NCBI GenBank assembly: GCA_965247015.1
Contig: CBDFGG010000006.1
Span: forward strand, 558,001 to 622,000
Direction: 5' to 3'
DNA length: 64,000 bases
Source of the DNA: JAIXWP01 sp965247015
GTDB taxonomy: Bacteria > Bacteroidota > Bacteroidia > Flavobacteriales_D > Sanyastnellaceae
Made by a program: the position numbers and the translations under genes. The notes under the pieces are model-generated. The model made no database searches. It was not told the origin of the DNA and worked only from the letters and a program-made list of their open reading frames with translations. Below, one piece after another: positions 17,877 through 27,224 of this stretch. The number at the start of each line of letters is the position of its first letter. Position 1 is the first letter of the stretch.

Positions 17877-18650
17877 ATGAAGTATTTCATTACATCCCTG
17901 CTTGCTTGCTCTATCGCAGTAAGCTCGTTAGCACAAGACGACTCACTACCACCACCACCGCCACCGCCGCCTGTTCCACCACTTGATATGCCGATGCCAT
18001 GGGATCAGGAACCTTCATCCGAATTCATCAATCAGCAGAAAAAATACGAAACGCTCAATATCGGATTGGGAATGATCGTGCCCATGTCGGATAACGATAG
18101 TCTGGCGCTATCATCTGGTGCTTTTTCCAATAGCTTCAGTATTACTTCTCGTGAAAAATATCGTCTTACTGACCATCTCGGTATTGGCTATTCTCTAGGA
18201 TATAACGTAGATAACTACCATCTTGAACAAGATTCTGCTCAACTTCTTTGGACCGGTGAAGACCTCGATAAACAACGCTTGACCGTTCACAAAATAATGG
18301 GAGATGTATTCTTCAGAGTCATTTTCACAAAACCAAATGATAAGCCTGGTATCTTCCTAGACCTAGGGGCGCAAGCGAATTGGAATGTTGGAAGAAGAAT
18401 GAACATCGAAGATAGTGTCGACAAAAAAACAGTTGGCGCCTCTCGAGTTGAAGCAAGCTACAGAAAGCTAGCCTATGTCAATCCTTTCGAAGCTCAAGCA
18501 CTCGCTCGAATTGGTCTCAATTACGTGAGCATTGTAGCCAAGTATCGCATCACTGATCTATTCGTTGCGCATGAAAGCGTCTACGGAGACAAACAATTGC
18601 CCAACCTCTCTCCAATTATTGTAGGTTTGGAGTTCAATATTGGGGATTAA
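17877..18650 (+). CDS. Outer-membrane beta-barrel-like protein with proline-rich N-terminus
   Basis: 257 residues from the ATG at 17877, chosen because the signal peptide MKYFITSLLACSIAVSSLAQ begins there; the frame is open to 17844. The mature N-terminus has a run of eight prolines (PPPPPPPPVPP), then alternating strands rich in aromatic residues (YRLTDHLGIGYSLGYN, GLEFNIGD at the C-terminus) like a small outer-membrane barrel. No family name can be given. The polyproline segment may cross the peptidoglycan. The arginase gene starts 26 bp downstream on the same strand. Confidence 0.75.
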   Translation: MKYFITSLLACSIAVSSLAQDDSLPPPPPPPPVPPLDMPMPWDQEPSSEFINQQKKYETLNIGLGMIVPMSDNDSLALSSGAFSNSFSITSREKYRLTDHLGIGYSLGYNVDNYHLEQDSAQLLWTGEDLDKQRLTVHKIMGDVFFRVIFTKPNDKPGIFLDLGAQANWNVGRRMNIEDSVDKKTVGASRVEASYRKLAYVNPFEAQALARIGLNYVSIVAKYRITDLFVAHESVYGDKQLPNLSPIIVGLEFNIGD

Positions 18651-18676
18651 TGATCCTTCCCCAGAATTAAGATTTT

Positions 18677-19639
18677 ATGACAACAAAAAAGACAAAAAAT
18701 ATTCGACTGATTGAAGTGCCGAGCGAGGTTGGTGCTGGTACACGAGGCGCAAGCCTTGGTGTAGAAGCTATCAAAATCGCAGCGCTCGATTTCAGATCTC
18801 AGTTTTTTAAAAAATATAGAAGCATCGTTATCCCTAATGATAACCAAGCACTCTACGGGAACCCTGGAAGCCGCTATGCAAAGCACATTCGAAGCGTTCT
18901 CAAAATGTATGAGCGTATCGGTGCAGCAGTAAGAGACACCCTCCGCGATAGCCGCTTTCCGCTTATCCTTTCTGGTGATCATAGCAATGCAGGTGGTACC
19001 ATAGCTGGTATCAAAATGGCCTACCCCGAGTCACGTTTGGGAGTAATTTGGATTGATGCTCACGCCGATCTTCACTCTCCATATACATCCCCAAGTGGAA
19101 ACATTCACGGGATGCCATTGGCAACAGCACTCAATGAAGATAATATCGAAGAAAAATCGAATGACCTCGATTATGAAACGATTGAACTTTGGGAGATGCT
19201 AAAGACCATCGGAGATATCGCGCCAAAAATCGAATACCGCGACTTGATCTACGTAACGCTCCGCGATTTCGAAGAACAAGAAGCAGCGTTGATAAAACAA
19301 AACAAGGTGAAGGTGGTAACTACCAACGAACTCCGCAAAACGGGCGTTACCAAGCTTTCTAGAGAACTTTTAAAATATCTTTCTGGATGCGATAAGATCT
19401 ACATCAGCTTTGATGTAGACTCGATGGATCCAACCATTTCAAGAGGTACTGGTACACCCGTGAAAGGCGGCATCAACGAAAGAGAAGCAGCCGACTTAAT
19501 TCTTGAATTAATCCAAAATGAAAGAATTTGTTGTCTCGAATTTACCGAAGTAAATCCAACACTTGATAGTGAAAATGTCATGGCCGAAACGGTCTTTGAA
19601 ATTCTACAAAAAGTAGCACGACAAGTGGAAATGAACTAA
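18677..19639 (+). CDS. Arginase/agmatinase-family ureohydrolase
   Basis: 320 residues of the arginase/deacetylase fold. The binuclear manganese ligands are all present: His102 in SGDHS, Asp127/His129/Asp131 in DAHAD, and Asp246/Asp248 in SFDVDSMDP. SPSGNIHGMP (138-147) is the arginase substrate loop. In Bacteroidota such genes are usually annotated arginase; hydrolysis of arginine to ornithine and urea is the likeliest reaction, with agmatinase or formimidoylglutamase possible. No urease or his-degradation genes are adjacent. A strong terminator follows at 19643. Confidence 0.85.
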   Translation: MTTKKTKNIRLIEVPSEVGAGTRGASLGVEAIKIAALDFRSQFFKKYRSIVIPNDNQALYGNPGSRYAKHIRSVLKMYERIGAAVRDTLRDSRFPLILSGDHSNAGGTIAGIKMAYPESRLGVIWIDAHADLHSPYTSPSGNIHGMPLATALNEDNIEEKSNDLDYETIELWEMLKTIGDIAPKIEYRDLIYVTLRDFEEQEAALIKQNKVKVVTTNELRKTGVTKLSRELLKYLSGCDKIYISFDVDSMDPTISRGTGTPVKGGINEREAADLILELIQNERICCLEFTEVNPTLDSENVMAETVFEILQKVARQVEMN

Positions 19640-19642
19640 TAA

Positions 19643-19676
19643 AAAAAATCCCCTAGCTATTACCTAGGGGATTTTC
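19643..19676. terminator. Bidirectional intrinsic terminator
   Basis: A-run, stem ATCCCCTAG, loop CTATTAC, stem CTAGGGGAT, then T-rich. Separates the convergent arginase and PspC genes. Confidence 0.92.
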
Positions 19677-19680
19677 TTTT

Positions 19681-21198
19681 TCAATCCAATCCTTCTTCCC
19701 CTACCCGCGCTATTGCGCCGATATACTCGTTATACCAACTGATGAAACCAATGTTCTCGTTGAACTTGACCATCGTTCCCTCTGGTAATTCTAATTCAAT
19801 ATTGACATGCTGTCCTCTAAATGGTTCGTCTTTCAAAGTTTGGAAGAGCGGCGCCAATTGAATTCTATTTCCTTCAATCGTGTAATTGTACTCAATGCGT
19901 GAAGCTCGCTCGCCTGCTTCAATCAAATTCTGACCTTGCGAAGATTTCGTCACGATCAACTTTGGTGTTTCTGATGTGCGAGTTGTCTCGATGTAAAAAG
20001 AGATCGGTTCACCATACACCACGCGGTCATTTTCAATTTTAATCATATCAAAAAAGTCGTCGTGTCCATTGATTTCTCTTCCTGTAAATACGGTGTCGGG
20101 CAATACATCTATGTAAAGTGTATCAGTAGCTCTTAGCTCCACAGCATTGGTAGTGACGACCTGACCATCCTTTCGGAACTCAGTGATCATTTTTCCACCA
20201 CCAAGAGCGGTCATAATTCCACCAATGAAAAACAATGCCAGCAATGACCATCCAATGCCTCTTACTGTGCGGCCTTTGTCTACAATCAATCTCACACCTG
20301 CGTAAAGGATTGCTAGAATTGGAGACAGTACAAGTAGGAGAATACCAATCACAATCATCCAAAGTGTGCCGTCATTCTTGAAAATCAATTGCTTTACAAT
20401 TTCCCAATTCGTAGTGTTACCGAAGATCTCATAGTTGGCAAAGAATGACCCCGTTACCACTGCGATCAACATTCCTATGGAGAATAGAATAAATAGCAAT
20501 CCTAACGCCTTGCGAAAAAACCGACCGAAGTCATTTCCTGCTCCACGAAAGTGCTCTGCTCTTTCGCGTGTTTTGTTACCAAAACGCTGGATGTTTTCTT
20601 TTGCGTTCTTTGCCTCTTGATTCACAAACTTGCTGATATTATCAATATTTACAGGCTCTCCACGCATACGCAATTTTTCTGCGGTTGTATATGCAGGGGG
20701 AATAACCGCCCATAGTATGATGTATGCAGGAATACCACTACCACCAGCAAAAACCAATACAATGAATAGGATGCGTAAGACCATCGGATCCCAACCGAGA
20801 TAATAACTCAATCCAGAACATACACCGCCGATATATGCATCGTCTTTATCACGATAAATTCTGCGTGTGTCGTGCTTCAAACGCTCACTTCCCGCTGCAG
20901 CCTGTGGACCACTCTGGGTATTGTTAGAAGGCTCGCCTGTGCCATAGTCTTCTGGCTGCCCCATCACTTCAATGACCCCTTCCACATCAGCGATAACAAT
21001 AACATTTTTCTTCTCATTTAAATATTGAGAAAATAATTCGGCAATTCTTCCTTCAATATCCGCCATGATTTCATCAGCACTCGCGTCTGAATTGAAATTG
21101 GCTTTGATCGAATCCAAATAGTTTTTCAATAGTTCGTAGGCATCCTCTTCAATATTGAAAACTGCCCCCCCGATATTTATAGTGATTGTCTTGTTCAT
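19681..21198 (-). CDS. PspC-domain membrane protein
   Basis: 505 residues. A short N-terminal domain (about 1-80) is followed by a PspC domain (about 110-175: RRIYRDKDDAYIGGVCSGL, then a hydrophobic helix ending ILWAVIPP), three more transmembrane helices (about 228-340), and a beta-rich extracytoplasmic C-terminal domain (about 360-505). This PadR-PspC pairing is common in Bacteroidota and is linked to envelope stress. It starts 1 bp after the PadR gene stop, so the two are one transcription unit under the PadR promoter. Confidence 0.87.
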   Translation of the reverse strand: MNKTITINIGGAVFNIEEDAYELLKNYLDSIKANFNSDASADEIMADIEGRIAELFSQYLNEKKNVIVIADVEGVIEVMGQPEDYGTGEPSNNTQSGPQAAAGSERLKHDTRRIYRDKDDAYIGGVCSGLSYYLGWDPMVLRILFIVLVFAGGSGIPAYIILWAVIPPAYTTAEKLRMRGEPVNIDNISKFVNQEAKNAKENIQRFGNKTRERAEHFRGAGNDFGRFFRKALGLLFILFSIGMLIAVVTGSFFANYEIFGNTTNWEIVKQLIFKNDGTLWMIVIGILLLVLSPILAILYAGVRLIVDKGRTVRGIGWSLLALFFIGGIMTALGGGKMITEFRKDGQVVTTNAVELRATDTLYIDVLPDTVFTGREINGHDDFFDMIKIENDRVVYGEPISFYIETTRTSETPKLIVTKSSQGQNLIEAGERASRIEYNYTIEGNRIQLAPLFQTLKDEPFRGQHVNIELELPEGTMVKFNENIGFISWYNEYIGAIARVGEEGLD

Positions 21199-21199
21199 C

Positions 21200-21529
21200 T
21201 TAGTTGTTTTTAGTGGTTTGATTGACAGCGTGGGCTAATTCGTCCCAAGTTCTTTTGAGCTCTCCCAAAAAGTCTTTTCCCGTGTCAGTGAGGTTGTAAT
21301 ACTTGCGCGGTGGACCTTGATTACTCTCTTCCCATCTGTAAGAGAGCAAGCCATCATTTTTCAGTCGAGTCAGCAAAGGATAAAGGGTTCCTTCCACTAC
21401 AATCAACTTGGCCTTCTTTAATTCAGCCATGATGTCGGAAGGATACGCCTCACCTCTTTGCAAAATCGACAGAATGCAGAACTCAAGGACTCCCTTGCGC
21501 ATCTGTGCTTTTGCATTTTCTATATCCAT
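21200..21529 (-). CDS. PadR-family transcriptional regulator
   Basis: 109 residues with the PadR winged helix: MRKGVLEFCILSIL, then AYPSDIMAELKKAKLIVVEGTLYPLLTRLKNDGLLSYRW and the wing PPRKYYNLTDTGK. The short C-terminal helix is the dimerisation arm of the small PadR subgroup. First gene of a two-gene unit with PspC; it probably represses its own promoter, where inverted repeats overlap the -33/-7 region. Confidence 0.92.
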   Translation of the reverse strand: MDIENAKAQMRKGVLEFCILSILQRGEAYPSDIMAELKKAKLIVVEGTLYPLLTRLKNDGLLSYRWEESNQGPPRKYYNLTDTGKDFLGELKRTWDELAHAVNQTTKNN

Positions 21530-21585
21530 GATTTTAAGTGTTTTCTTTTAACATAGAACAAGGCATGACCTTGTTAATGACATGG

Positions 21586-21627
21586 CAAAGATATATACAT
21601 TGTTTGGTACTATACAATACAAAGTAC
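21586..21627 (-). promoter_or_regulatory. padR-pspC promoter with candidate PadR operator
   Basis: Minus-strand TATCTTTG (plus 21586-21593) is a perfect TAnnTTTG; a TTG lies at plus 21615-21617 (21-bp spacer). Two inverted repeats overlap it: ATTGT-N10-ACAAT (21599-21618) and GTACT-N11-AGTAC (21607-21627). Their position between -7 and -33 suits autorepression by PadR, but half-site identity is inferred. Confidence 0.5.
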
Positions 21628-21667
21628 TGAAATTTTTTGTTAAAATCTTAAAACGCCCTATTTATAG

Positions 21668-21675
21668 TACTTTCG
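21668..21675 (+). promoter_or_regulatory. Variant -7 box (TACTTTCG) immediately before ribD
   Basis: One mismatch to TAnnTTTG; ends 4 nt before the ATG. No -33 TTG at normal spacing. If functional, the transcript would be essentially leaderless. Confidence 0.3.
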
Positions 21676-21679
21676 CGTA

Positions 21680-22732
21680 ATGGAAAAAGGACACGAATTC
21701 TTCATGAGGCGCTGTTTTGAACTCGCATTGGCCGGTTCTGCCTCTGCAAGTCCCAATCCTTTGGTAGGCTCTGTGATCGTTTTAGATGGCAAAATCATAG
21801 GCGAAGGATTCCATTATAAAGCGGGATTTCCCCATGCTGAAGTAAATGCGATTGCTTCAGTTGAAGACAAATCCCTGCTGAAGCAAGCCACCATTTACGT
21901 CAATCTGGAGCCTTGCGCCCATCACGGCAAGACTCCCCCATGTGCCAACCTCATTGTGTCGATGGGAATTCCCCGAGTAGTCATTTGCAACAAAGACCCC
22001 TTCGAACACGTGAGTGGTAAGGGTATCGAAATTTTAGAAGCCGCGGGAATTGAAGTTGTAACTGGTATACTGGAAGAAGAAGGAAGATTTCTAAATAGAA
22101 GATTTTTTACTTCTATTGAAAAGCAAAGACCTTACGTCTTGCTGAAGTGGGCCAAGAGCAAAGATGCTTTTATGGACATCTCCCGAAAAGATGGCGCGAA
22201 AGGATCCTTTATGATCACTGGACTCGACGCGCGAAGGCTGGTGCATCAATGGAGAAGTGAAGAAGATGCTATACTCGTCGGATATAATACAGTCATCAAT
22301 GACAATCCTGAATTGAATACCCGTCTCGTGAATGGAAGACATCCTATTAAAGTGGTTGTAGATCCTCAAGGGCGCATTCAAACTAGCTATAAAATTTTTC
22401 ATGACTCAGCACCACTCATAATCATATCGGATATAAAATATCAATCTGATAAAAATGAAATACCACAAAGAGTATTCGTTGATTTATCAAAAGACTCTGT
22501 AGGGGCGATACTAAATGTTCTTCATCAACGCAACATCCGATCTGTAATGGTTGAAGGTGGGGGATTTACACTTCAGCAATTCATTTCAAGCAATGTGTGG
22601 GATGAGGTTCGTCTGTTCACAGGACAACATCATTTGGTAAACGGCATGCCCTCACCTAACTTAGAACTCATTCCCACAAAATCAATTCAAGTGGGCGTAG
22701 ACCAATTGGATTATTACTACGCAACAACATGA
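21680..22732 (+). CDS. ribD: Bifunctional riboflavin biosynthesis deaminase/reductase RibD
   Basis: 350 residues. N-terminal zinc deaminase with His52-Ala-Glu54 and Cys79/Cys88 in PCAHHGKTPPC; C-terminal reductase domain (about 147-350) with the NADPH-binding VGYNTVINDNP and VEGGG motifs. It converts the GTP cyclohydrolase II product to the ribityl-aminouracil phosphate of riboflavin synthesis. The start lies only 4 nt downstream of a TACTTTCG box, so the mRNA may have almost no leader. The next gene overlaps its stop by 4 bp (ATGA). Confidence 0.95.
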   Translation: MEKGHEFFMRRCFELALAGSASASPNPLVGSVIVLDGKIIGEGFHYKAGFPHAEVNAIASVEDKSLLKQATIYVNLEPCAHHGKTPPCANLIVSMGIPRVVICNKDPFEHVSGKGIEILEAAGIEVVTGILEEEGRFLNRRFFTSIEKQRPYVLLKWAKSKDAFMDISRKDGAKGSFMITGLDARRLVHQWRSEEDAILVGYNTVINDNPELNTRLVNGRHPIKVVVDPQGRIQTSYKIFHDSAPLIIISDIKYQSDKNEIPQRVFVDLSKDSVGAILNVLHQRNIRSVMVEGGGFTLQQFISSNVWDEVRLFTGQHHLVNGMPSPNLELIPTKSIQVGVDQLDYYYATT

Positions 22733-23601
22733 CATTTCTATTCTTCAGCATCCTCACGAATGCTGCGATATACATCATCTTCAAATGGTTCGACATTAAA
22801 GGCATTCGTGTATTTGAGGCCATCGTATTCAACTATTTGACGGCCTTCACACTTGGTCTTACCATGGTGGATGATCTCCCTACTACGGTAACAACCGCTC
22901 TCGAATGGCCCACGTGGGCATGGGCTGGGATTGGTATGGGAACATTCTTCATCTCCATCTTTTACACCATGGCCATTACTGCTCAACGCGTCGGTGTTTC
23001 AGTTGCGACTATTGCATCCAAGATGTCGCTTGCACTTGTGGTTGTCTTATTTGCAATCACAGATCCCAACGAACATATCGGTCTACTCAAATGGACCGCA
23101 ATTGCCTTCGCGCTGGCAGGTGTTGTTTTTGTATCCATTCAAAAAGATGTAAAAGCATTTGAATGGAAAATGATTGGCTTCCCACTGATCATTTTGTTAG
23201 GCGGCACTTTGGTCGATTTTTCTATCGCACACTTCTCTACCTACCCCACCAATGAAAGTGAAATGGACTTGTATTCTTGCCTACCATTTCTCACATCGGC
23301 TGTCATTGGCTTTACAATTATTGGAATAAAATTTATCAAAGGCAATTATCAATTACGACTAAAAGAAGTACTCGCCGGAATTCTCTTAGGTTGTGTCAAC
23401 TACGGTTCAATATTTTTTCTAGTCAGGGTTTACAACGCTGGAATATGGCCTAAATCAACGGTTTTACCGCTCAATAACTTAAGTGTGGTCATTGTGTGCG
23501 CTGTGTTTGCTGTTATTTTTTTCAAAGAAAAATTATCAAAGCTCAATATCATCGGTATCGCTTTCAGCATTTTGTCACTCATACTTTTGCTGAATTGTTA
23601 G
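22729..23601 (+). CDS. EamA/DMT-family membrane transporter
   Basis: 290 residues with about ten hydrophobic segments in two EamA halves (about 1-140 and 150-290). Each half ends with the family pattern of a conserved helix (VATIASKMSLALVVVLFAI; NNLSVVIVCAVFAVIFFKEKLSKLNIIGI). Members export metabolites or amino acids; substrate not predictable. The ATG overlaps the ribD stop (ATGA), implying translational coupling. A role in riboflavin export is tempting but unsupported. Confidence 0.88.
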   Translation: MTFLFFSILTNAAIYIIFKWFDIKGIRVFEAIVFNYLTAFTLGLTMVDDLPTTVTTALEWPTWAWAGIGMGTFFISIFYTMAITAQRVGVSVATIASKMSLALVVVLFAITDPNEHIGLLKWTAIAFALAGVVFVSIQKDVKAFEWKMIGFPLIILLGGTLVDFSIAHFSTYPTNESEMDLYSCLPFLTSAVIGFTIIGIKFIKGNYQLRLKEVLAGILLGCVNYGSIFFLVRVYNAGIWPKSTVLPLNNLSVVIVCAVFAVIFFKEKLSKLNIIGIAFSILSLILLLNC

Positions 23602-23645
23602 TAATAACGCTTGTGTAATAGGCCGCGTAGAAGTTTTGGATTAAT

Positions 23646-23653
23646 TATATTTG
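23646..23653 (+). promoter_or_regulatory. -7 promoter box of the M1 peptidase gene
   Basis: TATATTTG, a perfect TAnnTTTG, ends 5 nt before the ATG at 23659. A TTG at 23611, usable as an upstream start in the open frame, lies upstream of this box and is rejected as a start. Confidence 0.45.
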
Positions 23654-23658
23654 CTTCT

Positions 23659-25959
23659 ATGAAATCTATTTGCATTGCCGCAGCGGCGCTCCTATTGAGC
23701 GTGAGTACATTTTCACAAAATCCTCTTTGGGAAGATAAATTCAAACAACTCGGACCAGAACTCGCAACTCCAAACGACCAACGCACCGCAAGCGGAGCGC
23801 CTGGTAAAGACTACTGGCAACAACAAGCAGATTACAATATCAAGCTTCGTCTGGATGACGAAACGCAACGTCTCTATGGTGAAGAGGTAATTACCTATCA
23901 CAACAATTCTCCTGATGTATTATATTATCTATGGCTCCAATTGGATCAAAATAATATGGCGAAGGATAGCGATGGATATCTCACAGAGCAAAGCAAAATT
24001 GATGAGCGCATGGGACTTAATGATCTCATCGACCTCAATCCTTGGTTTGATGGAGGGTTCAAACTAGAGCAAGTGAAAGACGCATCGGGCAAGGATCTCA
24101 AATACACGGTAAATAAAACGATGATGCGCATCGATCTTGAGACGCCACTCAAGGCGGGCGCTGTGTATACTTTCAAAATTAAATGGTGGTACAATATCAA
24201 TGACCGTATCCGACTCGGCGGCAGATCTGGTTATGAATATTTCGACACCGATAAAAATTACCTCTACACCATCGCACAATTCTATCCGCGCATGGTGGTC
24301 TATACGGACTACGCAGGATGGCAGCACAAGCAGTTCCTAGGTGCAGGTGAATTCACTTTGAACTTCGGAAATTATAATGTTTCGATTACTGTTCCATCGG
24401 ATCATATCGTTGCATCAACCGGTGTGCTTCAAAATCCCAAGGATGTATTAACTGCAGAACAAAACAAACGTTTCGAACAAGCGAAGAATGCGACATCTCC
24501 TGTGATTATTGCCACACAAGATGAAGCTATAGAGCGAGAAAAAGGAAAAAGCAAAACAGAAAAAACGTGGGTGTTCAAAGCAGAAAATGTCCGTGACTTC
24601 GCCTTCGCGACTTCCCGTAAATTTATCTGGGACGCGCAATCTGTGTCGATCAACGGCAAGAAACCACTAGCAATGTCATTCTATCCGAAAGAAGGAAATC
24701 CTCTTTGGGAGCAGTATAGCACACGTGCAGTAGCACATACACTCAACGTTTATTCAAAACACACTATCGACTATCCATATCCTGTGGCGATATCTGTGCA
24801 CAGCAAATGGATCGGTATGGAATATCCCATGATTTGCTTCAATGGTGGTCGTCCTGAACCAGATGGAACATACAGCGAAAACACAAAAATCGGAATGATC
24901 TCAGTGATCATCCACGAAGTAGGACACAACTTCTTCCCGATGATCATCAACAGTGATGAGCGTCAATGGACATGGATGGACGAGGGATTGAATACCTTCA
25001 TGCAATACATGGCAGAAAAAGAATTTGATCGCAACTACCCTACTCGCCGCGGTCCTGCAAGAAATATTGTTGACTACATGAAAGGTGACAAATCGAAAAT
25101 GTCGCCCATCATGACCAACTCGGAAAGTATATATCAATTTGGCAACAATGCCTATGGCAAGCCTGCTACTGCATTAAATATTTTGAGAGAAACAGTAATG
25201 GGTCGTGAATTATTCGACTATGCTTTTAAAGAGTATGCAAGAAGATGGGCATTCAAGCACCCTACCCCGGACGACTTCTTCCGCACCATGGAAGATGCTA
25301 GCGGTGTAGACCTCGACTGGTTTTGGAGAGGTTGGTTCTATGGAACTCAACATTGTGATATGAGTCTGTCTAACGTGCAGCTCTTCAAAATAAATACACG
25401 CAATCCTAAAATTGAAAAGGACTTTGCGAAGCAACGCGACGAAGAACAACCTGCAGATATTTCATTAATGAGAGATAAAGAAGCAGGAATGATTACAGTG
25501 GTTGATACAGATCCTAAGGCCTCTGATTTCTACACTACCTACGATCCATATAAAGTAACATCACTTGATGTAAAAGAATATGAGGAGTATGTAAAACGTT
25601 TGACGGAAGAAGAGAAAGCAGAATTAAATGCCGATAAATTCTACTATGAAGTGACTGTAGATAATGTTGGTGGTTTGATTATGCCTGTGATTATTGAATT
25701 CGAATTCATCGATGGAACAAAGCGTCAAGTGCGCATTCCAGCAGAAATATGGAAGCGTTCGGAGCCAAGTATTACAAAAGTATTTTCATTGGAGAAAGAA
25801 GCGAAGAGCATCACATTAGATCCACTGCTTGAAACAGCAGACGTTGAATTGAACAACAATTTCTGGCCTGCACGAGTGGTACCTTCTAAGTTTGAATTGT
25901 TCAAGCAAGGACAACAAAGAAGCGAGGAAAATCCAATGCAACGCGCAAGACGCGAATAA
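23659..25959 (+). CDS. Secreted M1-family zinc metallopeptidase
   Basis: 766 residues from the ATG at 23659, where the signal peptide MKSICIAAAALLLSVSTFSQ begins. Gluzincin site His419-Glu420-Val-Gly-His423 with third ligand Glu442 (HEXXH-X18-E), inside IIHEVGHNFFP and WMDEGLNTF. The substrate-binding GxMEN equivalent reads IGMEYP. The N-terminal aminopeptidase N-like beta domain (about 50-260) and a helical C-terminal half are present. Likely a periplasmic or outer-membrane-exposed aminopeptidase; the very charged C-terminus carries no type IX signal. Convergent with the DUF1579 gene (2 bp gap). Confidence 0.9.
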   Translation: MKSICIAAAALLLSVSTFSQNPLWEDKFKQLGPELATPNDQRTASGAPGKDYWQQQADYNIKLRLDDETQRLYGEEVITYHNNSPDVLYYLWLQLDQNNMAKDSDGYLTEQSKIDERMGLNDLIDLNPWFDGGFKLEQVKDASGKDLKYTVNKTMMRIDLETPLKAGAVYTFKIKWWYNINDRIRLGGRSGYEYFDTDKNYLYTIAQFYPRMVVYTDYAGWQHKQFLGAGEFTLNFGNYNVSITVPSDHIVASTGVLQNPKDVLTAEQNKRFEQAKNATSPVIIATQDEAIEREKGKSKTEKTWVFKAENVRDFAFATSRKFIWDAQSVSINGKKPLAMSFYPKEGNPLWEQYSTRAVAHTLNVYSKHTIDYPYPVAISVHSKWIGMEYPMICFNGGRPEPDGTYSENTKIGMISVIIHEVGHNFFPMIINSDERQWTWMDEGLNTFMQYMAEKEFDRNYPTRRGPARNIVDYMKGDKSKMSPIMTNSESIYQFGNNAYGKPATALNILRETVMGRELFDYAFKEYARRWAFKHPTPDDFFRTMEDASGVDLDWFWRGWFYGTQHCDMSLSNVQLFKINTRNPKIEKDFAKQRDEEQPADISLMRDKEAGMITVVDTDPKASDFYTTYDPYKVTSLDVKEYEEYVKRLTEEEKAELNADKFYYEVTVDNVGGLIMPVIIEFEFIDGTKRQVRIPAEIWKRSEPSITKVFSLEKEAKSITLDPLLETADVELNNNFWPARVVPSKFELFKQGQQRSEENPMQRARRE

Positions 25960-25961
25960 TA

Positions 25962-26450
25962 TTAGGAGCGTTTCAAATCGTATTGAAGAGCTAATTGCTC
26001 TTCCCCTTCTGGGGTGATATTGTATGCACGAATGATGACTTCATTATTGGAAATAATTTCCAATGTTGTTCGCCATCCCCATGTTTGCTCATTGTTTTCA
26101 CCGGCTACATAATGGCCCGTAGCATTGAAGACATCGCCTTCGGCGATACCACTTGCGTACATCATAAAAGTGCCCGTGTGAAAAGTGTCGACCCAAGTTA
26201 GCTCGTACTTATTCAGTTTTAAATAAAGTCCAAAGAGCATTTTGCCTTCGATGGCAGTGCCCTGAAAGGCTGTGTTATATTGCCATTCCAAAAATCGGCC
26301 CCCAAGGACAGAACTCATTTTTCCCGATATCTGTGCCGTATCAATGGGATTTCCTGGTTCAAACCAAACACGATTGGTGCCTTCCCAATGACCTTCTAAT
26401 TGTGACAAGCTTTTATGGAAGCCTTGCTCGATCGATTCTTCAAATTTCAT
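25962..26450 (-). CDS. DUF1579-family protein
   Basis: 162 residues: LSQLEGHWEGTNRVWFEPG at the start and repeated beta strands such as GRFLEWQYNTAFQGTAIEGKMLFGLY, the DUF1579 signature (a lipocalin-like beta barrel). No signal peptide, so cytoplasmic. Function unknown in the family. A TACTTTCG box lies 20 nt upstream. Stop is 2 bp from the convergent M1 peptidase stop. Confidence 0.8.
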   Translation of the reverse strand: MKFEESIEQGFHKSLSQLEGHWEGTNRVWFEPGNPIDTAQISGKMSSVLGGRFLEWQYNTAFQGTAIEGKMLFGLYLKLNKYELTWVDTFHTGTFMMYASGIAEGDVFNATGHYVAGENNEQTWGWRTTLEIISNNEVIIRAYNITPEGEEQLALQYDLKRS

Positions 26451-26470
26451 AGTAGTGCGATTTTGAGAAT

Positions 26471-26478
26471 CGAAAGTA
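26471..26478 (-). promoter_or_regulatory. Variant -7 box (TACTTTCG) before the DUF1579 gene
   Basis: Same TACTTTCG octamer as upstream of ribD and the PorE-like gene, 20 nt before the start codon. A TTG at plus 26502-26504 is 23 bp away. Confidence 0.35.
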
Positions 26479-26495
26479 GGAAAAATAAAATAGCC

Positions 26496-27224
26496 TTAAA
26501 TCAACTTGATGCGATCCATCAACTGATCTTTGAATGTTCTGCTAATAGGCACATCCTTCGTTGGCATTTTCACATTGAAATTGGCCATATCAATATCCTC
26601 GATCATGTCCATGTTGATCACGAAGTTTCTATTCACTTGAATGAATTTATCGCGAGGCAATTTTTCCAAAAGATCTTTCAATGAAATTTTGCAATTGATC
26701 ATTCGCTGACCGACACTAAGCGCAGAATACTTTCCATCTACTTCTACAAACTCAATATCCTTGATGTAGAGTTTCTTTAATCTGTTGCCTACTCTAGTAT
26801 ATAAGCATTCTTCAACTGGAGCAATATCGGTAGTGAAGCCAACGAGATCACGTGAGTGCTCCACTGCCAATGAAACCGAGCGCTCGAAATTGACACGATC
26901 AATAGGTTTGGCGATAAAGGCTAATGGAGTAGCGAGTTTTGCTTTATTAAAGAACTCTTCATTGTTATATGCCGTCAAAAACAAAACTGGCGCGCGTCGA
27001 ATCTCGTGCATTTTTTTAGCAAGTTCGATTCCATTCGTGGTACCATTGATACTGATATCACAGATCACGACCTGCGGGTGTTTGATGGTAAAAAGTACGA
27101 GCGCATCCACAGCATTATCTGCAAAGCCCACCACTTCATGTCCCATTTCTCTGAGAATAATCTCAAGGCTTGTGCGAACGACCATGTCGTCCTCCACAAC
27201 AAGAATTTTAGCAACAGTATTCAT
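26496..27224 (-). CDS. LytTR-family response regulator
   Basis: 242 residues from the ATG at 27224, where the receiver domain begins (MNTVAKILVVEDD); the frame is open to 27302 but the extra 26 residues are not receiver-like. Phospho-acceptor Asp56 in VVICDISING and the lysine of FIAKPID are present. The LytTR DNA-binding domain (about 140-242) shows VEVDGKYSALSV and FIQVNRNFVINMDMIEDI. An orphan regulator: no kinase gene is adjacent. A 501-bp non-coding gap lies upstream. Confidence 0.9.
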   Translation of the reverse strand: MNTVAKILVVEDDMVVRTSLEIILREMGHEVVGFADNAVDALVLFTIKHPQVVICDISINGTTNGIELAKKMHEIRRAPVLFLTAYNNEEFFNKAKLATPLAFIAKPIDRVNFERSVSLAVEHSRDLVGFTTDIAPVEECLYTRVGNRLKKLYIKDIEFVEVDGKYSALSVGQRMINCKISLKDLLEKLPRDKFIQVNRNFVINMDMIEDIDMANFNVKMPTKDVPISRTFKDQLMDRIKLI

